A stretch of 64,000 nt of DNA from Agromyces sp. SYSU T00194 (GTDB lineage Bacteria > Actinomycetota > Actinomycetes > Actinomycetales > Microbacteriaceae). Below are positions 35,368-48,151 of this stretch, in pieces (position 1 is the first letter of the stretch; every line of letters begins with the position of its first letter). The stretch spans positions 186,001-250,000 of the forward strand of contig NZ_JBEPJZ010000001.1 in NCBI RefSeq assembly GCF_040496035.1, in the 5' to 3' direction. The notes under the pieces were generated by a model. The model saw only the letters and a list, made by a program, of their open reading frames with translations, was not told the origin of the DNA and did no database searches. The translations under genes were made by a program, and so were the position numbers.

Positions 35368-36168
35368 ATGGCGATGAACAACCCGGCCTTCCGCAACGAG
35401 GCCTTCACGACCGGGCAGGGCCAGGTCGCGGCGCAGAACGCGTCCGCCCAGGACCTGCACGAGATGTACAACCGTCCGTCGGCCCCCGTCGAGGAGCCGA
35501 TGACCATGGAGGACACGATCGCGAAGTCGGCGGTCGCGTTCGGCGTGCTGCTGGTCGGCGCGGCCGTGGGCTGGGTGACGGTCGACATGATCCCGTTCCT
35601 GTGGATCGGCGCCGGCATCGTCGGCTTCGTGCTCGCCCTCGTCAACATCTTCAAGAAGCAGCCCTCGGGCGGCCTCGTGCTGGCCTACTCGGCCGCGCAG
35701 GGCGTGTTCGTCGGCGGCATCTCCGCCTTCTACGAGGCGCTCTACCCCGGCATCGTCGCCCAGGCGGTCATCGCGACCCTCGCGGTCGTCGGCGTCACGC
35801 TGGCGCTGTTCGCCTCGGGCAAGATCCGCGCCTCCAAGCGTGCGACCAAGATCTTCCTCATCGCGATGATCGGCTACATGGTCTTCTCGCTCGTCAACGT
35901 CGGCCTCATGATCTTCGGCGTCTCCGACGACCCGTGGGGCCTCCGCAGCGGCTTCGAGATCTTCGGCATCCCGCTCGGGCTGATCCTCGCCCCGCTCATC
36001 GTGATCATGGCGGGCTACTCGCTCGTGCTCGACTTCGACTTCATCCAGAAGGGCGTGCGCAACCGCGCCCCGAAGGCCTTCGCCTGGTCGGGCGCCTTCG
36101 GCATCATGGTCACGGTCATCTGGCTGTACCTCGAGCTGCTGCGCATCCTCGCCATCGCACGCGACTAG
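35368..36168 (+). CDS. Bax inhibitor-1 / YccA family membrane protein
   Basis: 266 residues. A 45-residue cytoplasmic N-terminus is followed by seven membrane helices. The family core is visible: VLAYSAAQGVFVGGISAFYE, and the C-terminal LVLDFDFIQKGVRNRAPK with the di-Asp pH sensor typical of BI-1/YccA channels. Function in bacteria is poorly defined (proton/Ca(2+) leak in BsYetJ). AGAGGA lies 13 nt before ATG, rather far. Confidence 0.92.
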   Translation: MAMNNPAFRNEAFTTGQGQVAAQNASAQDLHEMYNRPSAPVEEPMTMEDTIAKSAVAFGVLLVGAAVGWVTVDMIPFLWIGAGIVGFVLALVNIFKKQPSGGLVLAYSAAQGVFVGGISAFYEALYPGIVAQAVIATLAVVGVTLALFASGKIRASKRATKIFLIAMIGYMVFSLVNVGLMIFGVSDDPWGLRSGFEIFGIPLGLILAPLIVIMAGYSLVLDFDFIQKGVRNRAPKAFAWSGAFGIMVTVIWLYLELLRILAIARD

Positions 36169-36197
36169 CGAGCGGATGCCGCGAGGCTGATCGATCT

Positions 36198-36229
36198 CGA
36201 ACGGGCCGCCCTCCGGGGCGGCCCGTTCG
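36198..36229. terminator. strong hairpin terminator between convergent genes
   Basis: Perfect 14-bp stem CGAACGGGCCGCCC / GGGCGGCCCGTTCG with loop TCCG, between the Bax-inhibitor gene and the ECF sigma gene. Confidence 0.85.
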
Positions 36230-36264
36230 TCGTCTCCGGCGGGTGGGCGCCGCGGACGCCGTCC

Positions 36265-37542
36265 TCAGGCGCCCCGCAGTGCCGCCGCCTTGCCCTCGAG
36301 CACCCCGCGCTCGCGCAGGTTGCCGCAGCGGGCGGCCGCGTCGAGGAACTCCGCCCGCGCCTCGTCGTCGCGGCCGAGCCGCGCGAGCAGCTCGCCCCGC
36401 ACGCTCGGCAGCAGGTGGCTGGTGCGCAGCGCGCCGGATGCCGCGAGCTCGTCGACGATCCGCAACGCGGTCGCGGGGCCCGTGGCCATCGACACGGCGA
36501 CCGCCCGGTTCAACTCGACCACGGGCGACGGCGCGATGCGGCCGAGCGCCTCGTAGAGCAGCGCGACACGCTCCCAGTCGGTGTCGTCGACCGAGGCCGC
36601 CACGTCGTGGCACTCGGCGATCGCCGCCTGCAGCCCGTAGGCGCCGCGGCCGCGACCGGTGGCATCGGCCCGCACCAGGGCCGCCCGGCCGCGCGCGATC
36701 GCGCCGCGGTCCCAGCGCCGCCGGTCCTGGTCGGCCAGCAGCACCGGGGTGCCGTCGGCGGTCACGCGCGCCGGGAACCGCGCTGCGGTGAACTCCATCA
36801 GCGCGACCAGCCCGTGGGCCTCGGGCTCGCGCGGCGCGAGCCCGGCGACGATGCGCGCGAGCCGCAGCGCCTCGCGGCTGAGCTCCGGGCGCATCCAGTC
36901 CTCGCCCGAGCTCGCCGCATGCCCCTCGTTGAAGATGAGGTACAGCACCCCGAGCACCGAGCCGAGACGTTCGGCGAACTCCTCGCGCTCCGGCACCGCG
37001 AACGGCACGTGCGCGGCTCCGAGCGTCTTCTTGGCACGCACGATTCGCTGCTGCACGGTCGCCACCGGCACCACGAACGCCCGCGCGATCTCCTCGGTCG
37101 TGAGGCCGCCGACCACGCGCAGCGTCAGCGCCACGCGCGCCTCGCGCGAGAGCACCGGGTGGCAGGCCGTGAACACGAGGCGCAGCACGTCGTCGTCGAT
37201 CCGGTCGGGGTCTCCGCCCGGGGCATCCGCCCGCTGCTCGAGGTCGCGGGCCAGCGCACGGTACCGCTCGTCGAGCCGCTCGCGCCGCCGCCACGCGTCG
37301 ATCAGGCGCCGCTTGCCCACCGTGGTGAGCCAGGCGCCGCCGTTGCGCGGCACGCCGGTGCGCGGCCACTGCTCGAGCGCCTCGACGAGCGCCTCCTGCG
37401 CCAGCTCCTCGGCGAGGTCGAAGTCGCCCGACATGCGCGTCAGGGTCGCGACCACGTGCGCCGACTCGATGCGCCACACCGCGGCGACGGCACGACGCGC
37501 CGCCGCCTCGTCGGGCGGGCGGCGGGTCGTCGCATCCGTCAT
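36265..37542 (-). CDS. ECF42-type RNA polymerase sigma factor with C-terminal TPR-like extension
   Basis: 425 residues from ATG 37542 (AGGTGA 5 nt upstream); a GTG 9 nt earlier is the alternative. Sigma-2 region (RMSGDFDLAEELAQEALVEAL) and sigma-4 region (LTTEEIARAFVVPVATVQQRIVRAK) occupy the first 190 residues. The long C-terminal part contains VLYLIFNEGHAASSGEDW and helical TPR-like repeats, the hallmark of ECF42 sigma factors, which have no anti-sigma gene. Partner is the adjacent YciI/DGPF protein. A matching promoter lies before that gene. Confidence 0.9.
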   Translation of the reverse strand: MTDATTRRPPDEAAARRAVAAVWRIESAHVVATLTRMSGDFDLAEELAQEALVEALEQWPRTGVPRNGGAWLTTVGKRRLIDAWRRRERLDERYRALARDLEQRADAPGGDPDRIDDDVLRLVFTACHPVLSREARVALTLRVVGGLTTEEIARAFVVPVATVQQRIVRAKKTLGAAHVPFAVPEREEFAERLGSVLGVLYLIFNEGHAASSGEDWMRPELSREALRLARIVAGLAPREPEAHGLVALMEFTAARFPARVTADGTPVLLADQDRRRWDRGAIARGRAALVRADATGRGRGAYGLQAAIAECHDVAASVDDTDWERVALLYEALGRIAPSPVVELNRAVAVSMATGPATALRIVDELAASGALRTSHLLPSVRGELLARLGRDDEARAEFLDAAARCGNLRERGVLEGKAAALRGA

Positions 37543-37572
37543 GCCGGTCACCTGCGACTCAGCCGCCTCCGC

Positions 37573-37992
37573 TCACTCCGTGCCGAGCTGCTGGCGCCAG
37601 TGCGCCTCCTTCTCGATCCACTCGTTGTCGTCGGGGAAGTCCTCGGGGCCGGTCACCCGGCGCACCTCGAGCTTGGATCCGGTTCCGAGCGGGCAGCGCA
37701 TCGCCCACTCCGCGGCCTCCTCCCTCGAGGACACCTCCAGGATCCAGAAGCCGTTGAACAGCTCCTTGGTCTCGCCGTACGGCCCGTCGGTCACGAGCGG
37801 CTCCTCGCCGTCGAAGTCGACCACGAACCCCTCGTCGGCCTCGGTCAGGCCCTCGCCGCCGACCATCACGCCGGCCTTCATCAACTGCTCGTTGTAGGCG
37901 CCCATGCGGGCGATGACCTCCTCGAACGGCAGCTCCCTGTAGGCGGCCACGCCGCGGTCGTCCGAGCGCATGATCAGCATGTACTTCGTCAT
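37573..37992 (-). CDS. YciI-family (DGPF domain) protein paired with ECF42
   Basis: 139 residues. KYMLIMRSDD at the start and DGPYGETKELFNGFWILEV, a variant of the DGPF motif (DGPF[AT]E) that defines proteins co-encoded with ECF42 sigma factors. Probably the main regulatory target or effector of the sigma factor; biochemical role not established. It is first in the operon, 30 bp ahead of the sigma gene. GGGAG lies 9 nt before ATG. Confidence 0.88.
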   Translation of the reverse strand: MTKYMLIMRSDDRGVAAYRELPFEEVIARMGAYNEQLMKAGVMVGGEGLTEADEGFVVDFDGEEPLVTDGPYGETKELFNGFWILEVSSREEAAEWAMRCPLGTGSKLEVRRVTGPEDFPDDNEWIEKEAHWRQQLGTE

Positions 37993-38046
37993 CGTCGTTC
38001 ACTCCCTGGATTCACGGGCCGCTGTCTCGACCCTCTCACCACAGAC

Positions 38047-38073
38047 GTCGAACGGGAAGGGGCCGGATCGACA
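38047..38073 (-). promoter_or_regulatory. ECF42-type promoter (TGTCGA-N17-CGAC)
   Basis: Reverse strand TGTCGA (38073-38068), 17 bp, then CGACGTC starting at 38050. From memory, the ECF42 promoter motif described in Streptomyces is TGTCGA at -35 with CGA/TC at -10. It lies 55 bp before the YciI gene, so the sigma factor probably activates its own operon. Confidence 0.65.
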
Positions 38074-38097
38074 GGTGCGCGGAAGTTGCTCCCGCGG

Positions 38098-39746
<1,649 letters not shown>

Positions 39747-39750
<4 letters not shown>

Positions 39751-40199
39751 GCGCTCGCCTCCGCCGGGGTCGTGGCGGGCTCGGCGTCGCGTGCCTCGCG
39801 ATCGGCGAGGTACGCGGTCACCTCGCGCCCGACGCGGGCCTCGAGGAAGAACGACAGGAACGGCACGATGCCGCCCGACGCGATCACGAGGAACCGCAGG
39901 AACGGCCAGCGCATGAGGCTCCAGAGGCGGAAGTCGCTGAAGAGGTAGACGACGTAGAACCAGCCGTGCACCATCAGGATGCCGGTCGAGAGGTTCACGG
40001 CCGTGACCGTGTCGGTCGGCACGAAGGCCAGGACGCCCTGGGGGCCGGCGAGCTCGAGCTCGAGCCCGAAGGCGTACTTCATGACCATCTCGCCGACGAG
40101 CGCGAGCAGCAGCACGCCGGTGATGACCGAGCAGACCTGGTAGAAGCGGAGCGCCCCGCGGATGCGCGGGAGATCGGCGGACTTGGGCTCGAGGGGCAT
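39747..40199 (-). CDS. DUF3817 membrane protein
   Basis: 150 residues with three or four membrane helices ([52 protein letters not shown]). Matches the DUF3817 family that sits by guaA in many actinobacteria. No catalytic motif. Function unknown; translation coupled to guaA by ATGA. Confidence 0.82.
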
Positions 40200-40208
40200 G
40201 CCTCGATT

Positions 40209-41009
40209 CTACGCAGGCGGGCCCGCGGAATCCTGCGCGCCGGCCGCGAGCTCGGCCTCGTCGCGTTCGCGTTCGACGGCGTCGCGCACGAGGCGGTACC
40301 AGAGGTAGATCGCGAAGCCCGCGAACACCGCCCACTCGAGCGCGTAGAAGACGTTCAGCCAGTTCAGCTCGCGCTCGAGCTCGGGCGCGGGCGCGTCGAT
40401 CGCGGTGAGAGCGAGGGCGGATGCCGCGTCGGGCACGATCACGTACGCGAAGTACGCCGGGCGATCGTCGAAGTCGGCCCAGACGTTGACCAGCTGCGCC
40501 ACCGCGAGGGTCGACATCGCCTGCGGGTCGCCGTCCTCGTCCGGCAGCTCCGGCGCCTCGCTCGGCACGAAGCGGCCCTCGATGCGACCGGGGTCGAAGC
40601 CGCCGCCGTCGACGACCGCCGCCACCGCGGCGGCGGTCTGCTCGTCCGGCGCCCAGCCGAGTGCCAGCGGGATGCCGCCCGGGGTGCCGTCGCCCGACAC
40701 CTCGGCGTGCGCGACGACCCAGTACCCCGCCTCGCCCTCGTGCAGGCGCCCCTCGAGCAGCACCGTGTCGCCCGGCACCACCTCGGCGGCGAACGTCACC
40801 ATCTGCCCGGTCGCCGCCTGCGTGGTCGGCCCGTCGGGCTCGGCGACGTCGGCGAGCGGCAGCACGTCCTCGGTGGGGCGCTCGACGACCGCGCCCTGCT
40901 CCACCGCGCGCTCGATCTGCCACTGGCCGAGCAGTGCGAAGGCGGCGGCGATGCCCAGCGCGAGCAGCAGCGCGAGCAGCCAGCGTGGGCGCAGCATCAT
41001 CCGGAGCAT
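40209..41009 (-). CDS. SURF1-family cytochrome oxidase assembly protein
   Basis: 266 residues. One helix near the N-terminus ([19 protein letters not shown]) followed by QWQIERA, then an extracytoplasmic domain ([22 protein letters not shown]) and a second helix ([20 protein letters not shown]). The SURF1 layout supports a role in heme-copper oxidase assembly. ATG codons at residues 4 and 5 are alternative starts. A TAGACT box lies 9 nt upstream of the first ATG. Confidence 0.88.
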   Translation of the reverse strand: MLRMMLRPRWLLALLLALGIAAAFALLGQWQIERAVEQGAVVERPTEDVLPLADVAEPDGPTTQAATGQMVTFAAEVVPGDTVLLEGRLHEGEAGYWVVAHAEVSGDGTPGGIPLALGWAPDEQTAAAVAAVVDGGGFDPGRIEGRFVPSEAPELPDEDGDPQAMSTLAVAQLVNVWADFDDRPAYFAYVIVPDAASALALTAIDAPAPELERELNWLNVFYALEWAVFAGFAIYLWYRLVRDAVERERDEAELAAGAQDSAGPPA

Positions 41010-41069
41010 CAGCCGGAGAGTCTACCCGCGGGCGGCTGGGAACCGCGCTCCGGTCGGCGGCGGCGACCG

Positions 41070-42800
41070 TCAGTCGGCGCTGACGATGTCGGGCGCCTCG
41101 CGACGCACCCGGTCGGCCGAGGCGTCGTCAGGCTGCTGCTGCGAGGCGATCTCCGCCTCGACACGCTGCAGGTAGCGGTCGACCTCCAGCTGCACGCGTG
41201 CGGCGTCCCAGCCGAGCACGCGTCCCATCAGCTCGGCGGCCACCGGTGCCGCCGACACCCCGCGGTCCCACGCCTCGATCGAGATGCGCGTGCGCCGGGC
41301 GAGCACGTCGTCGAGGTGCAGCGCCCCCTCGTGCGAGGCCGCGTAGACGACCTCGGCGCCGATGTAGTCGTCGGCACCGGGCAGCGGCTCGACCAGCTCC
41401 GGATCGTCGCGGATCAGGTCGAGCAGCTCGTCGGTGAGCGTGCCGTACCGGTTCAGCAGGTGCTCGATGCGCACCTTGTGCACGCCGAAGGCCCGCGCGA
41501 GCTTGCCGCGCTTGTTCCAGGCGGCCCGGTAGCCCTCCGCTCCGAGCAGCGGGATGTCCTCGGTGGTCGACGCCGGCACGCGGCCGTCGAGCGCGTCGGC
41601 CGCCGCGTCGATGGCGTCCTTGGCCATGACCCGGTACGTGGTCCACTTGCCGCCCGCGATCACGACGAGGCCGGGCACGGTGTGGGCGACCAGGTGCTCG
41701 CGCGACAGCTTCGAGGTCTCGTCGGACTCGCCCGCGAGCAGGGGCCGCAGCCCCGCGAACACGCCCTCGACGTCGGCGCGCGTGAGCGGGATCGCGAGCA
41801 CCTGGTTGACGCGCTCGAGCAGGTAGTCGATGTCGGCGGCGGTCGCGGCCGGATGCGCCTTGTCGAGGTTCCAGTCGGTGTCGGTCGTGCCGATGAGCCA
41901 GTGCCGCCCCCACGGGATGACGAACAGCACGCTCTTCTCGGTGCGCAGCAGCAGCCCCATGGTCGACTGGAACCGGTCGCGCGGCACCACGAGGTGGATG
42001 CCCTTGGACGCGCGGACCTTGAACGTGCCCCGCTCCCCGACCATGCGCTGGGTGTCGTCGGTCCAGACGCCGGTGGCGTTGACGACCTGGCGCGCGCGCA
42101 CCTCGAAGTGCTCGCCGGTCTGCAGGTCGTGCGCGCGCACGCCCACGACGCGCTCGCCGACCTTCACGAAGCCCTCGACCTTGACCCGGGAGGCGACGTG
42201 CGCACCGTAGAACGAGGCCGTGCGCGCGAGCGAGGCGACGTACCGGGCGTCGTCGACCTGCGCGTCGTAGTACGTGATGCCGCCGACCAGCGCGCCACGC
42301 GCGAGCGACGGCATCGACTTGAACACCTGCCGCTTCGAGAGGTGGCGGTGGTGCGGAACGCCGGGCGGCCGGCCGCCGGAGTAGCTGAACACGTCGTAGA
42401 GGAGCATCCCCGCCCCGACGTAGAGGCGCTCGAGGAGCGGACGCGTCAGGGGGTAGAGGAACCGCACCGGCTTCACCAGGTGCGGCGCGAGGCGCTGGAG
42501 CAGCAGTCCGCGCTCGATGAGGGCTTCGCGCACCAGCCGGAAGTCGAGCTGCTCGAGGTACCGGATGCCCCCGTGCACCAGCTTCGACGACCGGCTCGAC
42601 GTGCCCGACGCCCAGTCGCGCGCCTCGAACAGGCCCACGCTGAGGCCGCGCGTCACGGCGTCGAGCGCCGCGCCGGTGCCGACGATGCCCCCGCCGATGA
42701 CGAGGACGTCGACCTCCTTCTGCCGCAGGCGCGCGAGCGCCGCCTCCCGCTCGGCGGGACCGAGCCGGTTGGACCGGGTGACCGTCCTGCGCTCCGCCAT
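41070..42800 (-). CDS. glpD: glycerol-3-phosphate dehydrogenase (FAD, membrane-associated)
   Basis: 576 residues. FAD dinucleotide loop [20 protein letters not shown] near residue 30, [32 protein letters not shown], and the C-terminal DAO_C domain ([16 protein letters not shown]). Oxidises glycerol-3-phosphate to dihydroxyacetone phosphate, passing electrons to quinone. A TAGCGT box ends 7 nt before ATG, with AGGGGG between, so it can be leaderless or SD-led. Nearby guaB/guaB3 genes share strand but not function. Confidence 0.96.
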   Translation of the reverse strand: MAERRTVTRSNRLGPAEREAALARLRQKEVDVLVIGGGIVGTGAALDAVTRGLSVGLFEARDWASGTSSRSSKLVHGGIRYLEQLDFRLVREALIERGLLLQRLAPHLVKPVRFLYPLTRPLLERLYVGAGMLLYDVFSYSGGRPPGVPHHRHLSKRQVFKSMPSLARGALVGGITYYDAQVDDARYVASLARTASFYGAHVASRVKVEGFVKVGERVVGVRAHDLQTGEHFEVRARQVVNATGVWTDDTQRMVGERGTFKVRASKGIHLVVPRDRFQSTMGLLLRTEKSVLFVIPWGRHWLIGTTDTDWNLDKAHPAATAADIDYLLERVNQVLAIPLTRADVEGVFAGLRPLLAGESDETSKLSREHLVAHTVPGLVVIAGGKWTTYRVMAKDAIDAAADALDGRVPASTTEDIPLLGAEGYRAAWNKRGKLARAFGVHKVRIEHLLNRYGTLTDELLDLIRDDPELVEPLPGADDYIGAEVVYAASHEGALHLDDVLARRTRISIEAWDRGVSAAPVAAELMGRVLGWDAARVQLEVDRYLQRVEAEIASQQQPDDASADRVRREAPDIVSAD

Positions 42801-42807
42801 GCCCCCT

Positions 42808-42813
42808 ACGCTA
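42808..42813 (-). promoter_or_regulatory. leaderless -10 box (TAGCGT) of glpD
   Basis: TAGCGT ends 7 nt before the glpD ATG on the reverse strand. Confidence 0.5.
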
Positions 42814-42873
42814 GTCCGGCCCGGCGTCGCAGCGGGCGGACTCGCGGGGTTCGCTCAGGCGGTCGGGCGGATG

Positions 42874-43998
42874 CTACTGCAGGCCGTAGGGCGCGGCGAC
42901 GACCTCGACCCGCTGGAACTCCTTCAGGTCGGAGTACCCGGTGGTCGCCATCGACTTCCGCAGCGCGCCGATCAGGTTCGCGGTGCCCTCGGCGGCGGTG
43001 GCCGGGCCGAAGAGCACCTCCTCGAGGGGCGCGATCTGCCCGACGCGCACGCGCTTGCCGCGCGGGAGCTGGGGGTGGTGCGCCTCGGCGCCCCAGTGGA
43101 AGCCGCCGCCCGGCGCATCCGTCGCCCGCGCCAGCGTGGAGCCGAGCATCACGGCGTCGGCGCCGCACGCGATCGCCTTCACGATGTCGCCGGAGTGCCC
43201 CAGCCCGCCGTCGGCGATGACGTGCACGTAGCGGCCGCCCGACTCGTCGAGGTAGTCGCGCCGGGCGCCCGCGACGTCGGCGACCGCGGTCGCCATCGGC
43301 GCGTGGATGCCGAGCGAAGCGCGCGTGGTCGAGGCCGCGCCGCCGCCGAACCCGACGAGCACGCCCGCGGCGCCGGTGCGCATGAGGTGCAGCGCCGCCG
43401 TGTAGGTGGCCGCGCCGCCGACGATCACGGGCACGTCGAGCTCGTAGATGAACTTCTTCAGGTTGAGCGGCTCGTCGCCCTTCGACACGTGCTCGGCCGA
43501 GACCGTCGTGCCCCGGATGACGAACAGGTCGACGCCCGCCGCGACCACGGTCTCGTACAGCTCCTGGGTGCGCTGCGGCGAGAGCGCGCCGGCGACGGTG
43601 ACGCCCGCCGCGCGGATCTCGGCCAGCCGCGCCGTCACCAGCTCGGGCCGGATCGGCTCGGAGTAGATCTGCTGCATGCGGGCCGTGGCCGTCTCGGGCG
43701 GCAGCGAGCGGATCTCGGCCAGGAGCGGCTCCGGGTCCTCGTAGCGGGTCCAGAGCCCCTCGAGGTCGAGCACGCCGAGGCCCCCGAGCCGGCCGATCGC
43801 GATCGCGGTCGTCGGCGAGACGACCGAATCCATCGGGGCCGCGAGGATCGGGATCTCGAACTGGTACGCGTCGATCGTCCACGAGACCGACACGTCCTCC
43901 GGATTGCGCGTGCGCCGGCTCGGCACGATCGCGACGTCGTCGAACGCGTACACGCGGCGACCGCGCTTGGCACGGCCGATCTCGATCTCCTGGGTCAC
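42874..43998 (-). CDS. guaB3: GuaB3-family IMP dehydrogenase-related protein
   Basis: 374 residues from a GTG; no CBS domains, as in GuaB3. Barrel motifs: AYQFEIPILAAPMDSVVSP, YELDVPVIVGGAATYTAAL, VIADGGLGHSGDIVKAIACGADAVMLGS. At the catalytic loop where IMPDH has GSxCTT and many GuaB3 have GAACTxR, this protein reads GGGAASTTR, so the nucleophilic Cys is Ser. The family has recently been linked to GMP reduction; with Ser the chemistry here is uncertain. TAGGGT box 6 nt before the GTG. Confidence 0.9.
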   Translation of the reverse strand: MTQEIEIGRAKRGRRVYAFDDVAIVPSRRTRNPEDVSVSWTIDAYQFEIPILAAPMDSVVSPTTAIAIGRLGGLGVLDLEGLWTRYEDPEPLLAEIRSLPPETATARMQQIYSEPIRPELVTARLAEIRAAGVTVAGALSPQRTQELYETVVAAGVDLFVIRGTTVSAEHVSKGDEPLNLKKFIYELDVPVIVGGAATYTAALHLMRTGAAGVLVGFGGGAASTTRASLGIHAPMATAVADVAGARRDYLDESGGRYVHVIADGGLGHSGDIVKAIACGADAVMLGSTLARATDAPGGGFHWGAEAHHPQLPRGKRVRVGQIAPLEEVLFGPATAAEGTANLIGALRKSMATTGYSDLKEFQRVEVVAAPYGLQ

Positions 43999-44004
43999 GG
44001 ATCA

Positions 44005-44010
44005 ACCCTA
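44005..44010 (-). promoter_or_regulatory. leaderless -10 box (TAGGGT) of guaB3
   Basis: TAGGGT ends 6 nt before the GTG at 43998 with no ribosome site between. Confidence 0.5.
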
Positions 44011-44082
44011 GCGAACGCCCGCGACGCGACCGCCGAGGCGGGCCGGTCGCGGCCGCTCCTCACGTCGTGCGGGTGCGAGGCG

Positions 44083-45750
<1,668 letters not shown>

Positions 45751-45820
45751 TCATCGCAGCCGGCAGTAGGAGACCGGACCCGACCGGTACCACCGGCGCA
45801 CGGGTCCCCATGGAGGTGCA

Positions 45821-47155
45821 GTGGAACCGACTCTGACAGTCACCAGACCCTGGTCCGGTCGATTGCTCGCCCTACTCGGAATGGTCTTCGCGGTGCTCGC
45901 CCTGATGGGCGTCACGGCATCGGCCGCCGTCGCGGAGGAGACCGACGACGGCACCGGCCAGGAGGAGGTCGTCGAGTACGACTACCACTTCCGCGGCAAC
46001 GTCCAGTTCGAGGGCGAGCCGCTCGCGGGCGTGGCCATCACGATCGAGGGCCCCGGCGGGTTCGAGGCGATGGTCGAGACCGACGCCGACGGCCGCTGGG
46101 AGGTGGGCGTCCCCGAGAAGGTCGCCTACACCGTCACCCTCGACGAGGAGACCCTCCCCGAGGGCGTCATCGTCGCCGAGGGCGGCGCGACCCGCGAGGC
46201 CGAGTTCGGCCAGACCAGCAATGCCTCCGTCAACTTCTTCCTCGGCGAGGGGCAGCGCGTCACGCAGAACATCTGGAGCCAAGTGCTCGACCGGGCGGTG
46301 ACGGGCCTCAACTTCGGCCTGCTGCTCGCGCTCGCCTCGATCGGCCTGTCGCTCATCTTCGGCACGACCGGCCTGTCGAACTTCGCGCACGCGGAGATGG
46401 TCACGTTCGGTGCGCTCATGATGCTGACGTTCTCGGTCTACGTCGGGCTGCCGGTGTGGCTGGCGATCATCGTCGCGCTCATCCTGAGCGCCGCACTCGG
46501 CTGGGTGCTCGACGCCGGGCTGTGGAAGCCGCTCCGGCGACGCGGCGTGGCGATCGTGCCGCTCATGATCGTCTCCATCGGACTCTCGCTGGCCATGCGC
46601 TACCTGTTCCAGTTCTTCTACGGCGGCACGACGCAGCAGCTGCCCGGCGCGACCATCCCGCCGACGATCATCCTCGGACCGATCTCCCTGTCCTGGATCG
46701 ACGTGACGTCGATGGCCGTCAGCGTCATCGCGCTCCTCGGCTTCGGCTACTTCCTGACCCGTACGCGCATCGGCAAGGCGACGCGCGCCGTCTCCGACAA
46801 CCCGAGCCTCGCGTCCGCCAGCGGCATCGACGTCGACCGGGTCATCCGCATCGTCTGGGTGCTCGGAGCGCTGCTCGCCGGCCTCAGCGGCATCCTCTTC
46901 GCCTACTACCGCCCCGGCGTCAGCTGGGACATGGGCTTCCAGCTGCTGCTGCTGATCTTCGCCGCAGTCACCCTGGGCGGCCTCGGCACCGCGTTCGGCG
47001 CGCTCGTCGGTTCGCTCATCGTCGGCCTGTTCGTCGAGCTGTCGACGCTGTGGCTGCCGAGCGACCTGAAGTACGTCGGCGCGCTGGTGGTGCTGATCCT
47101 GGTGCTGCTGTTCCGGCCACAGGGCATCCTGGGCCGTCGAGAGAGAATCGGATAG
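45821..47155 (+). CDS. livH: branched-chain amino acid ABC permease LivH with fused extracellular beta-sandwich domain
   Basis: 444 residues from a GTG (GGAGG 4 nt upstream). Normal LivH is about 290-310 residues; this one carries an extra N-terminus: signal-like helix (about 13-37, ending ASAAVAEE), then an outside domain of about 95 residues (FRGNVQFEGEPLAGVAITIEG, TDADGRWEVGVPEK) of the carboxypeptidase-regulatory/CNA-B type. The permease part begins near 155 (LNFGLLLALASIGLSLIFGT) and has ASASGIDVDRVIRIVW and LFRPQGILGRR. First gene of livHMGF. Confidence 0.92.
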   Translation: MEPTLTVTRPWSGRLLALLGMVFAVLALMGVTASAAVAEETDDGTGQEEVVEYDYHFRGNVQFEGEPLAGVAITIEGPGGFEAMVETDADGRWEVGVPEKVAYTVTLDEETLPEGVIVAEGGATREAEFGQTSNASVNFFLGEGQRVTQNIWSQVLDRAVTGLNFGLLLALASIGLSLIFGTTGLSNFAHAEMVTFGALMMLTFSVYVGLPVWLAIIVALILSAALGWVLDAGLWKPLRRRGVAIVPLMIVSIGLSLAMRYLFQFFYGGTTQQLPGATIPPTIILGPISLSWIDVTSMAVSVIALLGFGYFLTRTRIGKATRAVSDNPSLASASGIDVDRVIRIVWVLGALLAGLSGILFAYYRPGVSWDMGFQLLLLIFAAVTLGGLGTAFGALVGSLIVGLFVELSTLWLPSDLKYVGALVVLILVLLFRPQGILGRRERIG

Positions 47156-47167
47156 GAGGGGCCTGAC

Positions 47168-48151
47168 ATGCTCGACTGGGGAGCGATCTTCGGCAATGCC
47201 GCAATCGAATTCATCAGCCCGACCACCGCGGCGTACGCGCTCGCGGCGCTGGGCCTCGCCGTCCACTTCGGCTACACGGGCCTGCTGAACTTCGGCCAGG
47301 CCGGGTTCATGGCCATCGGCGCCTACGGCTACGCGCTCTCGGCGCTGCGCTTCGGACTCCCGATCTGGGCCTGCGTGCTCATCGGCATCGGGGCATCCGT
47401 CGTCTTCGCCCTGATCCTCGGCATCCCGACCCTGCGGCTGCGCGCCGACTACCTCGCCATCGTGACGATCGCGGCGGCGGAGATCGTGCGCCTGCTGTTC
47501 ACGACCAACGAGTTCGACGCGTTCACCGGCTCGGCGAGCGGGCTCTCGGCCTTCCAGCGCGACCTCGAGGCCCTGAACCCGCTGCCCGACGGTTCGTACG
47601 GGTTCGGGCCGTGGAACTTCAGCGACCGCACGTGGTTCTTCCTGATCATCGCGTGGGTCGTCGTGGCGATCTGCGCCCTGCTCACCTGGATGCTCATGCG
47701 CAGCCCCTGGGGCCGCGTCATCAAGGGCATCCGCGAGGACGAGGACGCCGTGCGCTCGCTCGGCAAGAACGTCTACTCGTACAAGATGCAGAGCCTCATC
47801 CTCGGCGGCGTCTTCGGCACCCTGGCGGGCATGCTCTTCGTGTTCCCCCGTGCGGTGGTGCCGTCGTACTTCCAGCCGACGCTGACGTTCTTCGTCTACG
47901 CGATCCTGCTGCTCGGCGGCGCCGCCACCATCCTCGGTCCGATCGTGGGGTCGATGGTCTTCTGGGTCCTGCTGTCGTTCTTCTCCGGCTTCGTGGCTCG
48001 CGCCGTCGCCGCCGGCTGGTTCCCGTTCATGACCCAGGTGCAGGCCGGGCAGCTCCGGTTCATCCTCGTGGGCGTGGCGATCATCCTGATCGTCGTGTTC
48101 ATGCCACAGGGCATCCTCGGCAACAAGAAGGAGTTGGCCTTTGTCAAGTGA
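47168..48151 (+). CDS. livM: branched-chain amino acid ABC permease LivM
   Basis: 327 residues with nine or so helices. LNFGQAGFMAIGAYGYALS and LGIPTLRLRADYLAIVTIAAAEIVRLL are typical LivM segments; the EAA-like loop region SLGKNVYSYKMQSLILGG and the end VFMPQGILGNKKELAF match the family. It lies 12 bp after livH and overlaps livG by 11 bp. Confidence 0.94.
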   Translation: MLDWGAIFGNAAIEFISPTTAAYALAALGLAVHFGYTGLLNFGQAGFMAIGAYGYALSALRFGLPIWACVLIGIGASVVFALILGIPTLRLRADYLAIVTIAAAEIVRLLFTTNEFDAFTGSASGLSAFQRDLEALNPLPDGSYGFGPWNFSDRTWFFLIIAWVVVAICALLTWMLMRSPWGRVIKGIREDEDAVRSLGKNVYSYKMQSLILGGVFGTLAGMLFVFPRAVVPSYFQPTLTFFVYAILLLGGAATILGPIVGSMVFWVLLSFFSGFVARAVAAGWFPFMTQVQAGQLRFILVGVAIILIVVFMPQGILGNKKELAFVK

